A DNA stretch of 64,000 nucleotides from Pseudoxanthomonas composti (GTDB lineage: Bacteria > Pseudomonadota > Gammaproteobacteria > Xanthomonadales > Xanthomonadaceae), in the NCBI RefSeq assembly GCF_004122095.1, contig NZ_SAWZ01000011.1, positions 1 to 64,000 of the forward strand, written 5' to 3'. A model generated the notes under the pieces. That model saw nothing but the letters and a program-made list of their open reading frames with translations. It searched no databases and was not told the origin of the DNA. The translations under genes were made by a program, and so were the position numbers. Of this stretch, positions 1 to 8,719 are shown piece by piece (the stretch's first letter is position 1; the number at the start of each line of letters is the position of its first letter).

Positions 1-345
1 GCGCCGCGATGGTGGATGGAAGAGCGCCATCCACCCTACGTAGGGTGGATGGAAGAGCGCCATCCACCCTACGTAGGGTGGGCAACGCGAAGCTTGCCCA
101 CCGGGGCTTCGGCGGACGACTGAGGTGATGGCACGCGCGCGCTTCGGTCGATGCGCGGCGATGGTGGATGGAAGAGCGCCATCCACCCTGCGTAGGGTGG
201 GCAACGCGAAGCTTGGCCACCGGGGCTTTGGCGGACGACTAAGGTGAGGGCGTGCGCGCTTCGGTCGATTCGTCGCGGTGGTGGATGGAAGAGCGTCATC
301 CACCCTACGTGGGGTAGACAACGCGAAGCTTGTCCACCAAGCGAA
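1..345. repeat. Three tandem copies of a ~118-150 bp palindromic repeat
   Basis: Copies begin at about 1, 153 and 271. Each has a GGTGGATGGAAGAGCG...CATCCACC palindrome, then GTAGGGTGGGCAACGCGAAG and its inverted partner ending CCACC, then a spacer with GGACGACT and GCTTCGGTCGAT. The first copy carries an extra internal duplication of the palindrome, and the third stops after the second palindrome. The GTAGGGTGGGCAACGCGAAG unit resembles REP-like sequences known from many proteobacteria. Such arrays usually fold into hairpins and lie between genes. No ORF here looks real. Positions 346-543 between the array and the catalase gene show only a Shine-Dalgarno sequence. Confidence 0.85.
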
Positions 346-543
346 TCGCGCCCACGAACCGCGCCGACGAGACCGGTGTTCCGGAACGACCGCTGCGAAG
401 CTGCACGCACACGCTTCGTGCAAGAAGTGCACGGCGTAACGATCCGGGAGGCGATCACAACATGCGCCTGACATCGATTTACGCCGTCGCGCCTAGCGTC
501 GTGTCCCACAGGGGACACCGAGCAAGAAAGGAGCCAGGCACAC

Positions 544-1449
544 ATGTTCATGCACAACAAGCGGCTGCAGTACACCGTCCACGTCGCCGCACCCAATCCT
601 CAGTTGGCCACGCTCATGCTGGAGCAATTCGGTGGCCCACAGGGCGAGCTTGCGGCTGCGATGCGCTACTTCACCCAGGCGCTGGCCGAGGACGATCCGG
701 GCCGCAAGGACATGCTCTACGACATCGCTACCGAAGAGTTGAGCCACCTGGAGATCATCGGCTCCATCATCACCATGCTCAACAAGGGCGCCAAGGGTGA
801 GCTGGCCGAGGGCATGGTGGAAACGGCCGACATGCGCTTCCTCACCGGCAACAGCACCAGCCAGACCGAAGCCATCCTTTATGGCAATGGTCCGGCCCTG
901 GTGAATTCCAGCGGCGTGCCGTGGACGGCGGCCTACATCGACACCATCGGTGAACCCACCGCGGACCTGCGTTCCAACATCGCCGCCGAGGCGCGCGCCA
1001 AGATGGTGTATGAGCGCCTGATCGGCGTCACCGACGATCCGGGCATCAAGGATGCGCTGACCTTCCTGATGACGCGCGAAGTGGCGCACCAGAAGTCCTT
1101 CGAAAAGGCCTTGTACGCGATCAAGGACAACTTCCCGCCGGGCAAGATGCCGGGCGATCCGGCCTTCACCGACCTGTACTTCGACATGTCCCAGGGCGAT
1201 GTGGGCAACGCGCGCGGGCCGTGGAACCAGGGCGCGCAGTGGGAGGTCATCGACGACCGCGAGGCGCAGTCGGCGGTGGATGGCGGCGACGGCTCGGCGA
1301 GCGTCGTGCTGACCGCGCAGCAACAGGCCGCGCTGGAGGCCTTCGCACTGCGTACCGCCTCGGACCCCACCGGCGATCCGACCACCGGTGCCGACCTGGG
1401 CGCAGGGCCGGGCGCCGGTGCCACCAAGAAGGGGCCGGCCGAGCCTTGA
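544..1449 (+). CDS. Manganese (non-heme) catalase
   Basis: A 301-residue protein of the dinuclear manganese catalase family (KatN-like), which converts hydrogen peroxide to water and oxygen without heme. Candidate metal ligands are visible: E35 in GPQGELAAAMRY, E65 and H68 in ATEELSHLE, a second pair in the helix ARAKMVYERL and in TREVAHQKSF. The length fits the family (about 270-310). The tail from about residue 255 is low-complexity, rich in Gly, Ala and Thr, as in other members. The start at 544 is supported by AAAGGAG at 527-533; an in-frame ATG at 550 is an alternative. It stands alone, followed by a terminator, next to DNA-repair genes, which suggests a stress-response role. Function is assigned by family resemblance and visible ligands. 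Confidence 0.95.
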   Translation: MFMHNKRLQYTVHVAAPNPQLATLMLEQFGGPQGELAAAMRYFTQALAEDDPGRKDMLYDIATEELSHLEIIGSIITMLNKGAKGELAEGMVETADMRFLTGNSTSQTEAILYGNGPALVNSSGVPWTAAYIDTIGEPTADLRSNIAAEARAKMVYERLIGVTDDPGIKDALTFLMTREVAHQKSFEKALYAIKDNFPPGKMPGDPAFTDLYFDMSQGDVGNARGPWNQGAQWEVIDDREAQSAVDGGDGSASVVLTAQQQAALEAFALRTASDPTGDPTTGADLGAGPGAGATKKGPAEP

Positions 1450-1463
1450 TGGACGCGCGAGTC

Positions 1464-1487
1464 AGGGGCGGCATGGCTGCCCCTTTT
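1464..1487 (+). terminator. Rho-independent terminator after the catalase gene
   Basis: The 9-bp stem AGGGGCGGC / GCTGCCCCT (one G-U pair) has the 3-base loop ATG and is followed by TTTT. It lies 14 bases after the catalase stop and separates the gene from ku. Confidence 0.8.
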
Positions 1488-1550
1488 CGTTCACACCTGG
1501 GCGATGACGCCGGCGCTACAACGGCGGCAGTTTCCCGCGGGGTGAATTGA

Positions 1551-2486
1551 ATGGCCAGGCCAATCTGGAGTGGGTCGCTGTCGTTCGGGCTGTTGAACGT
1601 GCCGGTGTCGCTGATGTCTGGCGAGCGGCGCATGGACCTGAGCCTGCGCATGCTCGATGCGCGCGACAAGAAGCCGATCCGTTACGAGCGCGTCAATGCG
1701 GACACCGGCGAGGAAGTGCCGTGGAAGGACATCGTCAAGGCCTTCGAGTACGACAAGGGCAGCTATGTGGTGATCGAAAAGGAAGACATCGCCGCGGCCG
1801 CGCCGGAGACCCACGAATCGATCGACGTGGAGGCGTTCGTGGATGCCGCCAGCATCGGCCTGCGCTTCTTCGAGAAGCCCTACATCCTGGTGCCGGGCAA
1901 GAAGGCGGAGAAGGGCTACGTGCTGCTGCGCGAGACGCTCAAGCAGACCGGCAAGGTCGGCATCGCGCGGGTGGTGATCCGCACGCGCGAATACATCTGT
2001 GCGGTCATGCCCGAGGGCGATGCGCTGATCATGATCCTGCTGCGCTATCCGCAGGAGCTGGTCTCGCCGGAGGAGTACAAGTTGCCGCAGGGCGACACGG
2101 CCAGCTACCGCGTCACGCCCAAGGAGCTGGAGATGGCCACGCAGCTCATCGACAGCATGACCTCCGAATGGACACCGGACGACTACCAGGACGAGTTCCG
2201 CGAGCGCCTGTCGGACATCATCAAGAAACGCATGAAGCAGGCCGGCGCCACGACCAAGTTCGAGGAGCCCGCCCAGCACGAGGATTCGACCACCAACGTG
2301 GTGGACTTCATGTCGCTGCTGCAGAAGAGCCTGGAAACCAACAAGCGCACCCCCGCCAAGGGCACGCCGGTCAAGACCGCCAGCAAGCCCACCAAGGCCG
2401 CCAAGAAGGCCACGACCAAGAAGGCGGCCAAGAAATCGACCACCAAGAAGACCTCGGCAAAGAAGGCCGTGCGCAAGTCGGCCTGA
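1551..2486 (+). CDS. ku: Non-homologous end-joining protein Ku
   Basis: A 311-residue bacterial Ku homologue. It starts with the typical ARPIWSGSLSFGLLNVPVSL and continues through the Ku core with RYERVNADTGEEVPW and ILVPGKKAEKGYVLLRE. Bacterial Ku forms a homodimeric ring that binds double-strand ends and recruits LigD. Residues from about 265 to the end form a Lys/Ala/Thr-rich basic tail (repeated TKKA-like units), as in many bacterial Ku proteins, where the tail binds DNA. It is followed on the same strand by a DUF3606 gene and ligD, so this is a compact NHEJ locus. The ATG at 1551 is chosen because the family-typical N-terminus begins there. Confidence 0.97.
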   Translation: MARPIWSGSLSFGLLNVPVSLMSGERRMDLSLRMLDARDKKPIRYERVNADTGEEVPWKDIVKAFEYDKGSYVVIEKEDIAAAAPETHESIDVEAFVDAASIGLRFFEKPYILVPGKKAEKGYVLLRETLKQTGKVGIARVVIRTREYICAVMPEGDALIMILLRYPQELVSPEEYKLPQGDTASYRVTPKELEMATQLIDSMTSEWTPDDYQDEFRERLSDIIKKRMKQAGATTKFEEPAQHEDSTTNVVDFMSLLQKSLETNKRTPAKGTPVKTASKPTKAAKKATTKKAAKKSTTKKTSAKKAVRKSA

Positions 2487-2516
2487 GCGTCCAACCCACC
2501 ATCGAAGGAGACCGCC

Positions 2517-2693
2517 ATGAGCGATGACAAGGCCAAGACCGGCGCGCCGGACCGCGACCGCATCAACGTCAACGAAGACTACGAGCTGCAGTACTGGACC
2601 AAGGCCCTGGGCGTCAGCGCCGACGAGCTGCGCGAAGCTGTGCGCGCGGCGGGGACCAGCGCCGACGCGGTGCGCCGGCACCTCGGGAAATAG
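2517..2693 (+). CDS. DUF3606 small protein
   Basis: A 58-residue protein whose centre, DRDRINVNEDYELQYWTK followed by ALGVSADELREAV and TSADAVRRHL, matches the DUF3606 family. The function is unknown; the end of the chain looks like a small helical DNA- or protein-binding fold. AAGGAG at 2505-2510 gives good spacing to the ATG at 2517. It sits 30 bases after ku and 12 bases before ligD, so it is probably co-transcribed with them. A role in end joining is only an inference from position, because DUF3606 genes are also common elsewhere in proteobacterial genomes. Confidence 0.9.
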   Translation: MSDDKAKTGAPDRDRINVNEDYELQYWTKALGVSADELREAVRAAGTSADAVRRHLGK

Positions 2694-2705
2694 GTTCACC
2701 GCGCC

Positions 2706-5303
2706 ATGTCGTTGACCGAATACCGCCGCAAGCGCAGCTTCGACAGCACCCGGGAGCCCGAGCCCGGCAAGGCCCTGCCCAAGGGCCGGCGGGCGATCTT
2801 CGTGGTGCAGCTGCACCATGCCAGCCGCCGGCACTACGACTTCCGCCTGCAGATCGGTGATGCGTTGAAGAGCTGGGCGGTGCCCAAGGGGCCCAGCTAC
2901 GATCCCAAGGTCAAGCGCATGGCGGTGGAAGTGGAGGACCACCCGGTGGACTACGCCGAGTTCGAAGGCGAGATTCCCAAGGGGCAATACGGTGGCGGAC
3001 ACGTGGCGCAGTTCGACCGCGGGGTCTGGGCCACCACCGGCGATCCGGAGGCGCAGCTGGCCAAGGGGCACCTGCGCTTCGAGCTGTTCGGCGACAAGCT
3101 CAAGGGCGGCTGGCACCTGGTGCGCTCCGGCAAGGCCGCCAGGCAGCCGCAGTGGCTGCTGTTCAAGGACGAGGATGCCTTCGCCAGCAAGGTGGAAGCG
3201 GACGATTTGCTGGGCGATGTCACCCAGCCACCGGCGGCGGACCTCAAGCGCGCCGGCAGTGGCAAGCCGGACAAGCGCGGCCTGAAGCAAGTCTCGGTCC
3301 CGCGCAGGAAGCGCCGCAAGGACTGGGGCGCCAAAGCTTCGGCCTTGCCGCATGCCAAGCGCGCCAAGGCGCCGGACGGTCCGTTCTCGCCACAGCTGGC
3401 AAGGCTCGGGCAGCAGCCGCCTGCGGGCGAGCAGTGGATCCACGAGATCAAGTGGGATGGCTACCGGATCCTGGCCACCGTGGCCGAGGGCCAGGTTCGG
3501 CTGTGGTCGCGCAATGCCCTGGAGTGGACCGACAAGATTCCCGAGATTCGCAACGCGGTGGCCGCCCTGGGACTGCGTTCGGGCGCGCTGGATGGCGAGC
3601 TGATCGCTGGCAGCGGCAGCCGCGAGGACTTCAACCTGTTGCAGGCCACCTTGTCCGGCGAGCGCCAGGGCACGCTGGCCTATGCGCTGTTCGATCTGCT
3701 GCACGTGGACGGGGTGGATATCGCCGATGCGCCGTTGCTGGAGCGCAAGGCCCTGCTCAAGCAACTGCTGGACGATGCCGACGCCGCGCACCTGGCCTTC
3801 AGCTCGCATATCCAGGCCGATGGCGACGCGGCCTACCGGCTCGCGGCCGAGCGCGACTTCGAAGGCATCATCTCCAAGCGGGGCGATCGCGCCTATCAGG
3901 GCGGCAGGAGCGATGAGTGGCGCAAGACCAAGCTGCTGGCCACCGATGAGTTCGCCGTGGTCGGCTACACCGCACCGAAAGGCAGCCGCAGCGGGTTCGG
4001 CTCGCTGCTGCTGGCGCGCCCCGACGCGCAGCATGGCTGGCGCTATGCCGGGCGCGTGGGGTCCGGCTTCAACGACGAAACGATCCAGGCCCTCAGCGAA
4101 AGGCTGGGCAAGCCGGGCAGCAAGACGCCTTCGGTGTACGTGCCGGAGAACGACACCGACCTGCGCTCGGCCATCTGGTTCGCGCCCAGGTTCGTAGTGG
4201 AAGTGCACTCGCGTGGCATCGGTGGCCAGTCGCTGTTGCGGCAGGCCTCGTTCAAGACCGTCAGGCCGGACAAGGACGTGGGCGACCTGGCCGACTCGGA
4301 CCAGGGCCCGCGCCAGCGCCGGGCCAAGCCGGCAGCGGCCGCGACGGCCGCGAAGAAAGGCACCGCGGCCACCAAGGCCAAACAGTCGGCTCCGGCGCGC
4401 AAGGCCGGCAGCAAGGCAGCGCCCGCCGCGCGGCAGCCACCGCCGCTGTCATCGCCCGGCAAGCTGTTGTTCCCGGACGACAAGATCACCAAGCAGGACG
4501 TGTGGAACTACTACGAGGCCGTGATGGATCACCTGCTGCCGGAGGTGATCGACCGCCCCTTGTCCATCATCCGCTGTCCGGCCGGCACCGGGCGGCCCTG
4601 CTTCTTCCAGAAGCACCACACCGCGGGCCTGGAGCTGGTGGACTCGGTGCGCCTGAAGGAGGACAGCGGCGTCAACGCGCACTACCTGGTGGTGCGCGAC
4701 CCCGCCAGCCTGCTGGAGCTGGTGCAATTCAACGCGCTGGAGTTCCACCCCTGGGGCAGCCACGCCGAGGCGCCGGATCGCGCCGACCGGGTGGTGTTCG
4801 ACCTGGATCCGGGGCCGGGCGTGTCCTTCGACGAGGTCAAGCGCGCGGCCGTGGAAATCCGCAAGCTCCTGGAGCAGCTGGAACTGCAGTCCTTCCTGCG
4901 GGTGTCCGGCGGCAAGGGCCTGCACGTGGTGGTGCCGCTGAACCCGGGGTGCGACTGGGACCTGACCAAGCGCTTTGCCAAGGGGTTCGCCGATGCGCTG
5001 GCGCAGCAGTCGCCGGACCGCTTCGTGTCCACCGCGACCAAGCGCCTGCGCAAGGGGCGGATCTTCGTGGACTACCTGCGCAACGGGCGCGGCGCTACCG
5101 CTGTGGCGTCCTACTCGCTGCGCGGACGGCCCGGCGCGCCGGTGGCCATGCCGTTGTCCTGGAGCGAGCTGGGCAAGCTCAAGCGCGCCGATGCCTTCAC
5201 CCTCAAGGACGTGCCCGCCAAGCTCAAGCGCCGCCGCAAGGATCCGTGGGAGGGCATCTCGATGCTGAAGCAGAACCTGGCCCGCTGGGCCGATAGCGAG
5301 TAG
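2706..5303 (+). CDS. ligD: ATP-dependent DNA ligase LigD (three-domain NHEJ enzyme)
   Basis: An 865-residue multifunctional end-joining enzyme with the domain order phosphoesterase-ligase-polymerase, as in Pseudomonas LigD. The 3'-phosphoesterase domain covers about residues 30-160 (VVQLHHASRRHYDFRLQ, EGEIPKGQYGGG). The ligase domain covers about 220-540 with the nucleotidyl-lysine motif EIKWDGYR, catalytic K249. A basic Ala/Lys-rich linker spans about 535-575. The primase-like polymerase domain runs to the end, with PCFFQKHH near 635 and the metal-binding FDLDPGPG near 700. The ATG at 2706 follows the DUF3606 gene by 12 bases. With Ku it should repair double-strand breaks, mainly in non-growing cells. 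All three catalytic cores look intact. Confidence 0.97.
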   Translation: MSLTEYRRKRSFDSTREPEPGKALPKGRRAIFVVQLHHASRRHYDFRLQIGDALKSWAVPKGPSYDPKVKRMAVEVEDHPVDYAEFEGEIPKGQYGGGHVAQFDRGVWATTGDPEAQLAKGHLRFELFGDKLKGGWHLVRSGKAARQPQWLLFKDEDAFASKVEADDLLGDVTQPPAADLKRAGSGKPDKRGLKQVSVPRRKRRKDWGAKASALPHAKRAKAPDGPFSPQLARLGQQPPAGEQWIHEIKWDGYRILATVAEGQVRLWSRNALEWTDKIPEIRNAVAALGLRSGALDGELIAGSGSREDFNLLQATLSGERQGTLAYALFDLLHVDGVDIADAPLLERKALLKQLLDDADAAHLAFSSHIQADGDAAYRLAAERDFEGIISKRGDRAYQGGRSDEWRKTKLLATDEFAVVGYTAPKGSRSGFGSLLLARPDAQHGWRYAGRVGSGFNDETIQALSERLGKPGSKTPSVYVPENDTDLRSAIWFAPRFVVEVHSRGIGGQSLLRQASFKTVRPDKDVGDLADSDQGPRQRRAKPAAAATAAKKGTAATKAKQSAPARKAGSKAAPAARQPPPLSSPGKLLFPDDKITKQDVWNYYEAVMDHLLPEVIDRPLSIIRCPAGTGRPCFFQKHHTAGLELVDSVRLKEDSGVNAHYLVVRDPASLLELVQFNALEFHPWGSHAEAPDRADRVVFDLDPGPGVSFDEVKRAAVEIRKLLEQLELQSFLRVSGGKGLHVVVPLNPGCDWDLTKRFAKGFADALAQQSPDRFVSTATKRLRKGRIFVDYLRNGRGATAVASYSLRGRPGAPVAMPLSWSELGKLKRADAFTLKDVPAKLKRRRKDPWEGISMLKQNLARWADSE

Positions 5304-5645
5304 GGCGCTGGCGTAAGCGTGCAAGGAACCGGGTGTCGCTGGGACAAGGTCCTGGTGCGTGCCATCGCGGGCTTGCCGCGCCATTGAACTCCGACTGACG
5401 CCAAACGCTTTCGTGGGAGCGGCTTCAGCCGCGAAGGGACTTTACCGGGAGGTCCCTTCGCGGCTGAAGCGGCTCCCACAGGGGATCGCGGACGCCGCGC
5501 GCCCATGGCGGCGCCAGGGTGTCCACGCCACGCGCCATCCTTGGCGCAATGGCACAGCGAAGGTCTTGCACGAAGTGCGCGCGCGCATCGGCGCGGACGT
5601 AACGCCGCTGTGTGTTTCCCTGGCGCCTGTTCGAAGGAGCGCCTC
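5304..5645. other. Intergenic region between ligD and a lipoprotein gene
   Basis: A 342-base gap. It holds the REP-like palindrome at 5413-5480, described separately, and the Shine-Dalgarno GAAGGAG of the next gene at 5634-5640. I see no coding region or clear promoter. Confidence 0.6.
5413..5480. repeat. REP-like inverted repeat, copy 1
   Basis: GTGGGAGCGGCTTCAGCCGC opens the element and its inverted complement closes it at 5480, with an inner GGGAC...GTCCC pairing. The whole element can form one long hairpin. Related elements occur at 17345-17430, 25515-25585 and 25685-25752 in this window, always between genes, as expected of dispersed REP sequences. Confidence 0.85.
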
Positions 5646-6392
5646 ATGAAGATCCCCGCAGTCCCCCTCATTGCCGCCTGCTGCCTGTCCGCCTGCGGTG
5701 GCGATGATTCGCCTTCCCAGGTGCGGGCCCCCGGCGGCAAGGCGCAGGCCGACACCGCTGTGCTGGAGGCTGGCGCGGCCGCGCTCCAGGACCGCCCGCC
5801 GGTGGAAGCGCTCAACGCCTATCTGGATGGGTTCCACTTCTACAACGGTACGCCCGAGGGGCAAATGGAGGCGCATCACTACTGCGCCATCCTCAACGAG
5901 GATCTGATCCAGTGCGTGATCTACGATGGCAACGTCGGCCAGGCCAAGCTCATGGGCGTGGAGTACATCGTCAGCGAGAAACTCTTCAAGACGCTGCCGG
6001 CGGCCGAGCGCACGTTCTGGCACAGCCATGTCCACGAGGTGAAGTCCGGCCAGCTCATCGCCCCGGGCATCCCCAAGCTGGCCGAGCACCGGTTGATGGA
6101 AAAACTGGTCAGCACCTATGGCAAGACCTGGCACACCTGGCATACGGATCGCAAGAAATCCCTGCCCACCGGCGTGCCGCAGCTGATGATGGGCTTCACC
6201 GCCGACGGACAGGCCCGCGCGGACATGGTGGCCGCGCGCGACCGGCGCATGCAGGTTTCCAGCGAGCAGAACCGCCAGGAACGCCAGGACATCCCGGTCC
6301 CGCAGATCGTGGAAGGCGCCGACCACTGGCAGCGCCAGGCGCCGGTGCAGCTCGGCGATCCCACCGGCGCGCCGCACGAGCACACGCCATAG
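5646..6392 (+). CDS. DUF1264 (OBAP-like) lipoprotein
   Basis: A 248-residue protein with a lipoprotein signal: MKIPAVPLIAACCLSAC with lipobox LSAC, so Cys17 is the probable lipidated residue. The body from about residue 45 (ALNAYLDGFHFYNG, MEAHHYCAILNEDLIQC, KLMGVEYIVSEKLF, FWHSHVHEVKSG, YGKTWHTWH) matches DUF1264, a family that includes plant oil-body-associated proteins. Its biochemical role in bacteria is not established. The GAAGGAG at 5634-5640 sets the start at 5646 rather than any upstream codon. The His-rich stretches HSHVHE and WHTWH could bind metal, which is inference only. It stands alone on its strand. Confidence 0.9.
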   Translation: MKIPAVPLIAACCLSACGGDDSPSQVRAPGGKAQADTAVLEAGAAALQDRPPVEALNAYLDGFHFYNGTPEGQMEAHHYCAILNEDLIQCVIYDGNVGQAKLMGVEYIVSEKLFKTLPAAERTFWHSHVHEVKSGQLIAPGIPKLAEHRLMEKLVSTYGKTWHTWHTDRKKSLPTGVPQLMMGFTADGQARADMVAARDRRMQVSSEQNRQERQDIPVPQIVEGADHWQRQAPVQLGDPTGAPHEHTP

Positions 6393-6478
6393 GCGCGGCC
6401 TGTCGCTGTCGCAGGGCTTGAGACGGGCGTGGGACAGGCTGCCCGTGCCAGTTCGCCCTGAAGTTTCGCAAGTCCGCC

Positions 6479-7336
6479 ATGCCCAGCCGTGCCAAGCGCG
6501 CCCGCCGCGCTGCCGATGTCCTCGAATACGCCTATCCATCCCACCTGCGCGATTGCGTCGATGCCCTGCCCAGGTCGCCCGGCGTCTACACCTTTCACGG
6601 CAGGCACGGGTCGCTGCCGCTCTACATCGGCAAGAGCATCAATATTCGCCAGCGGGTCATGGACCACTGCCGCACGCCGGAGGAGGCCTCGCTGTTGCGC
6701 CAGACCACGGCGGTAAGCCATGTCGAAATGGCCGGCGATATCGGGGCGCGGCTGCTGGAGGCGCAGCTGGTGAAGCGGCAGTCGCCCCTGTACAACAAGC
6801 TGCTGCGCAAGGTGCCGCGGCAGTTCTCGATCCGGCTCTACCGGGGTGAGGTCTCCATTGCGCATTCGGCCGAATGCGACGTCACCGCCTCGCCGATGCT
6901 GTTCGGGCTCTACTCCAGCCCACAATCGGCACGCAAGACGCTACGGCGGCTGGCCGATACGCATCGGCTCTGTTACGGGTTGGTGGGAATCGAGCGTCAC
7001 ATTGCCGGGCGTCCCTGCTTTCGCGCCATGCTCAAGCGGTGCGCGGGCGCCTGCTACGGCGAGGAGCCGCTGGAGGCGCATGAAGAGCGCCTGCGTTCGG
7101 CCTTGATCCGCCTGGAGCTGTCGACCTGGCCGTTTCCTGGCGCGATTGCGCTGCGGGAGCAGGGCGAGGGGCTGCAGCAGTTCCACGTGCTCGATGCGTG
7201 GCAGTACCTGGGCAGCGTTCCAGCCTTGGCGCAGGCCGGTGAGTTGGCGGGTGCATCGGCGGGTTTCGACCGCGATTCCTACAAGATCATCAAGGCCGCG
7301 ATCGAGTCGGGGCTGCACGAGGTCAGCGTGCTCTGA
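6479..7336 (+). CDS. cho: Cho-like GIY-YIG excinuclease (UvrC homologue)
   Basis: A 285-residue endonuclease of the UvrC N-terminal type. The GIY-YIG domain occupies about residues 30-115 with GVYTFHG (35-41), LYIGKSINIRQRV (48-60, conserved Arg58) and LLEAQLVKRQSPLYNKLL. A second region (about 140-285) resembles Cho, with CAGACYGEEPLEAHEERL. Cho makes the 3' incision in nucleotide excision repair at lesions UvrC handles poorly. It lacks the UvrC C-terminal nuclease half, as expected for Cho. The assignment to Cho rather than another GIY-YIG protein rests on length and the C-terminal region. Confidence 0.88.
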   Translation: MPSRAKRARRAADVLEYAYPSHLRDCVDALPRSPGVYTFHGRHGSLPLYIGKSINIRQRVMDHCRTPEEASLLRQTTAVSHVEMAGDIGARLLEAQLVKRQSPLYNKLLRKVPRQFSIRLYRGEVSIAHSAECDVTASPMLFGLYSSPQSARKTLRRLADTHRLCYGLVGIERHIAGRPCFRAMLKRCAGACYGEEPLEAHEERLRSALIRLELSTWPFPGAIALREQGEGLQQFHVLDAWQYLGSVPALAQAGELAGASAGFDRDSYKIIKAAIESGLHEVSVL

Positions 7337-7400
7337 GTCTTTTCCAAACGCGTGCGCCGTACCGCGACCCACCTCCGCGGGCCGCGGCACGCAGGCGCAT

Positions 7401-7571
7401 TCAGTGGCGTGCGTTGTCGCGTGCCTTGCCCACTTCGCTTTGGACCTTGCCAGCGCCCTTCTGCAACTTGCCTTCCACTTCCTGGCTCTTGTTGCCGGTC
7501 ACCTTGCCAGCGACTTCCTTGGCAGTGCCCTTGACCTGATTCTTGGCGCCTTCGATGCGATTCTTGTCCAC
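7401..7571 (-). CDS. CsbD-family stress protein
   Basis: A 56-residue hydrophilic, Lys-rich protein: VDKNRIEGAKNQVKGTAKEV followed by KVTGNKSQEVEGKLQKGAGK, which is the CsbD signature. CsbD proteins are abundant general-stress proteins of unknown mechanism. The start is taken as GTG at 7571 because GGAG lies 6 bases upstream on this strand. A longer version would add residues without family similarity. It is convergent with the cho gene. Confidence 0.88.
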   Translation of the reverse strand: MDKNRIEGAKNQVKGTAKEVAGKVTGNKSQEVEGKLQKGAGKVQSEVGKARDNARH

Positions 7572-7694
7572 AGCTGACTCCGAAAGTTGAAGCCCGGTAC
7601 GGGCGGGGCCAAGGTGCGCGCGCCGCAGTGTGGTCCGAGTGAAAAGCATGCACGCTGTCCCATCGACGTTTATCCGGCGGAAAGCTCAGCTGCG

Positions 7695-7889
7695 CTAGGG
7701 CGAGCGCAGCGAGGCCTGCAAGGCGGCCGCGATCGCGGCATCGCCACTGACCAGGTCCTTCCAGGCAAGCGCCAGCCCCTTGCGCTTGCCCTTGGGCACC
7801 AGCCGTAGCCCTTCGGGATCGATGGTGAGTGTGTAAGCGGTCTCTTCGATCACCAGCTCGCGTCGCAGCGGTTTGTCCAGGGGCGTCAT
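7695..7889 (-). CDS. Small conserved protein coupled to the alkyladenine glycosylase gene
   Basis: A 64-residue protein (begins MTPLDKPLRRELVIEETAYT, then LTIDPEGLRLVPKGKRKGLALAWKDLVSGD). I do not recognise a named family. The pattern, a short beta-rich stretch followed by a basic segment and AWKDL, is what small conserved proteobacterial proteins often show. Its ATG overlaps the TGA of the upstream glycosylase gene by 4 bases (ATGA at 7889-7886), which indicates translational coupling. Function is unknown. Confidence 0.7.
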   Translation of the reverse strand: MTPLDKPLRRELVIEETAYTLTIDPEGLRLVPKGKRKGLALAWKDLVSGDAAIAAALQASLRSP

Positions 7890-8521
7890 GGCAAATCCTT
7901 GCGCGGTCGCACGCGCGGAGCAGGGCGTCGGGAAACATGTGGGTGGTCTGGCACATGCCAGCGCCACGGGAAATCGATGGCTTTGCTGATGCCGATCCGC
8001 GGCCCGATGGCAGGCTCGACTGCCGGCGGCATCCCATCGCTGACGATGCGGATGCCACGGTCGCCGGTCACCAGGTCGGCGCCATCCAGCGCCTTGGTGA
8101 TCCCCAGGGCCTGCGATAGCCGCCCCGGGCCACTGCCCAGCGCCTGCAGCTTGTCCACGCCTGGCCGGGCCTGGCGGATGCGCTCCAGGCCCGCCACTGG
8201 CTCGATGGCGCGCAGCAACACACCCCAGCCCTGGCCGGCATCGCCGCACACGGCATTGGCGCCCCAGTGCATGCCATAGGAGAAGTACACGTACAGGTGC
8301 CCCGGCTCGCCGAACATCGTGGCGGTGCGGGGGGTGGGGCCACGGAACGAATGGGCGGCCGGATCCTCCGTGCCGGCGTAGGCCTCCACCTCGACGATCC
8401 TGCCTGCACGTCCATCGTCTTTGACCAGCAGCTTGTTCAGCAGCTCGGGCGCCACCAGCGTGGGGTGGCGTCGGTAGAAGTCGCGCGGCAGCGTCAGCCA
8501 GTTCAAATCATCACGCTGCAT
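7886..8521 (-). CDS. DNA-3-methyladenine glycosylase (AAG/MPG type)
   Basis: A 211-residue base-excision repair enzyme of the mammalian-type alkyladenine glycosylase family. Typical segments are LPRDFYRRHPTLVAPELLNK, IVEVEAYAGTEDPAAHSFRG, TMFGEPGHLYVYFSYGMHW, GVLLRAIEP and GPGRLSQALGI. It removes alkylated purines such as 3-methyladenine and hypoxanthine. The ATG at 8521 is chosen because homology begins directly after it; the upstream reading frame has no family similarity. The C-terminus ends in a short Arg/Pro-rich stretch. It forms a two-gene unit with the small gene at 7695-7889. Confidence 0.94.
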   Translation of the reverse strand: MQRDDLNWLTLPRDFYRRHPTLVAPELLNKLLVKDDGRAGRIVEVEAYAGTEDPAAHSFRGPTPRTATMFGEPGHLYVYFSYGMHWGANAVCGDAGQGWGVLLRAIEPVAGLERIRQARPGVDKLQALGSGPGRLSQALGITKALDGADLVTGDRGIRIVSDGMPPAVEPAIGPRIGISKAIDFPWRWHVPDHPHVSRRPAPRVRPRKDLP

Positions 8522-8719
8522 GCAGGCCCCATGTCCGTCTGAACGCCCCGGCGCTGCCCGGCGGGCGCGCCGAAGATCCCGGGATGCGAACGCCCGCCTG
8601 CACGCCCACCGGCCTGGCTGGGGCGGCCCCGGCTCGGCCACGCCCGGGGAGGCCCGGCATCGGCAGGCGAGCCGGCGCGATGGCCCTGGACACGTGGGGC
8701 GCGACCAGATGTACAATGC

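Noticed and set aside
1-345. CRISPR array
   Set aside because: Units are palindromic, about 118-150 bp, with conserved rather than unique spacers and no cas genes.
1491-4208. A 905-codon open frame on the minus strand
   Set aside because: It lies antisense to ku and ligD, both with unmistakable family motifs; long antisense frames are normal in GC-rich DNA and this one shows no domain.
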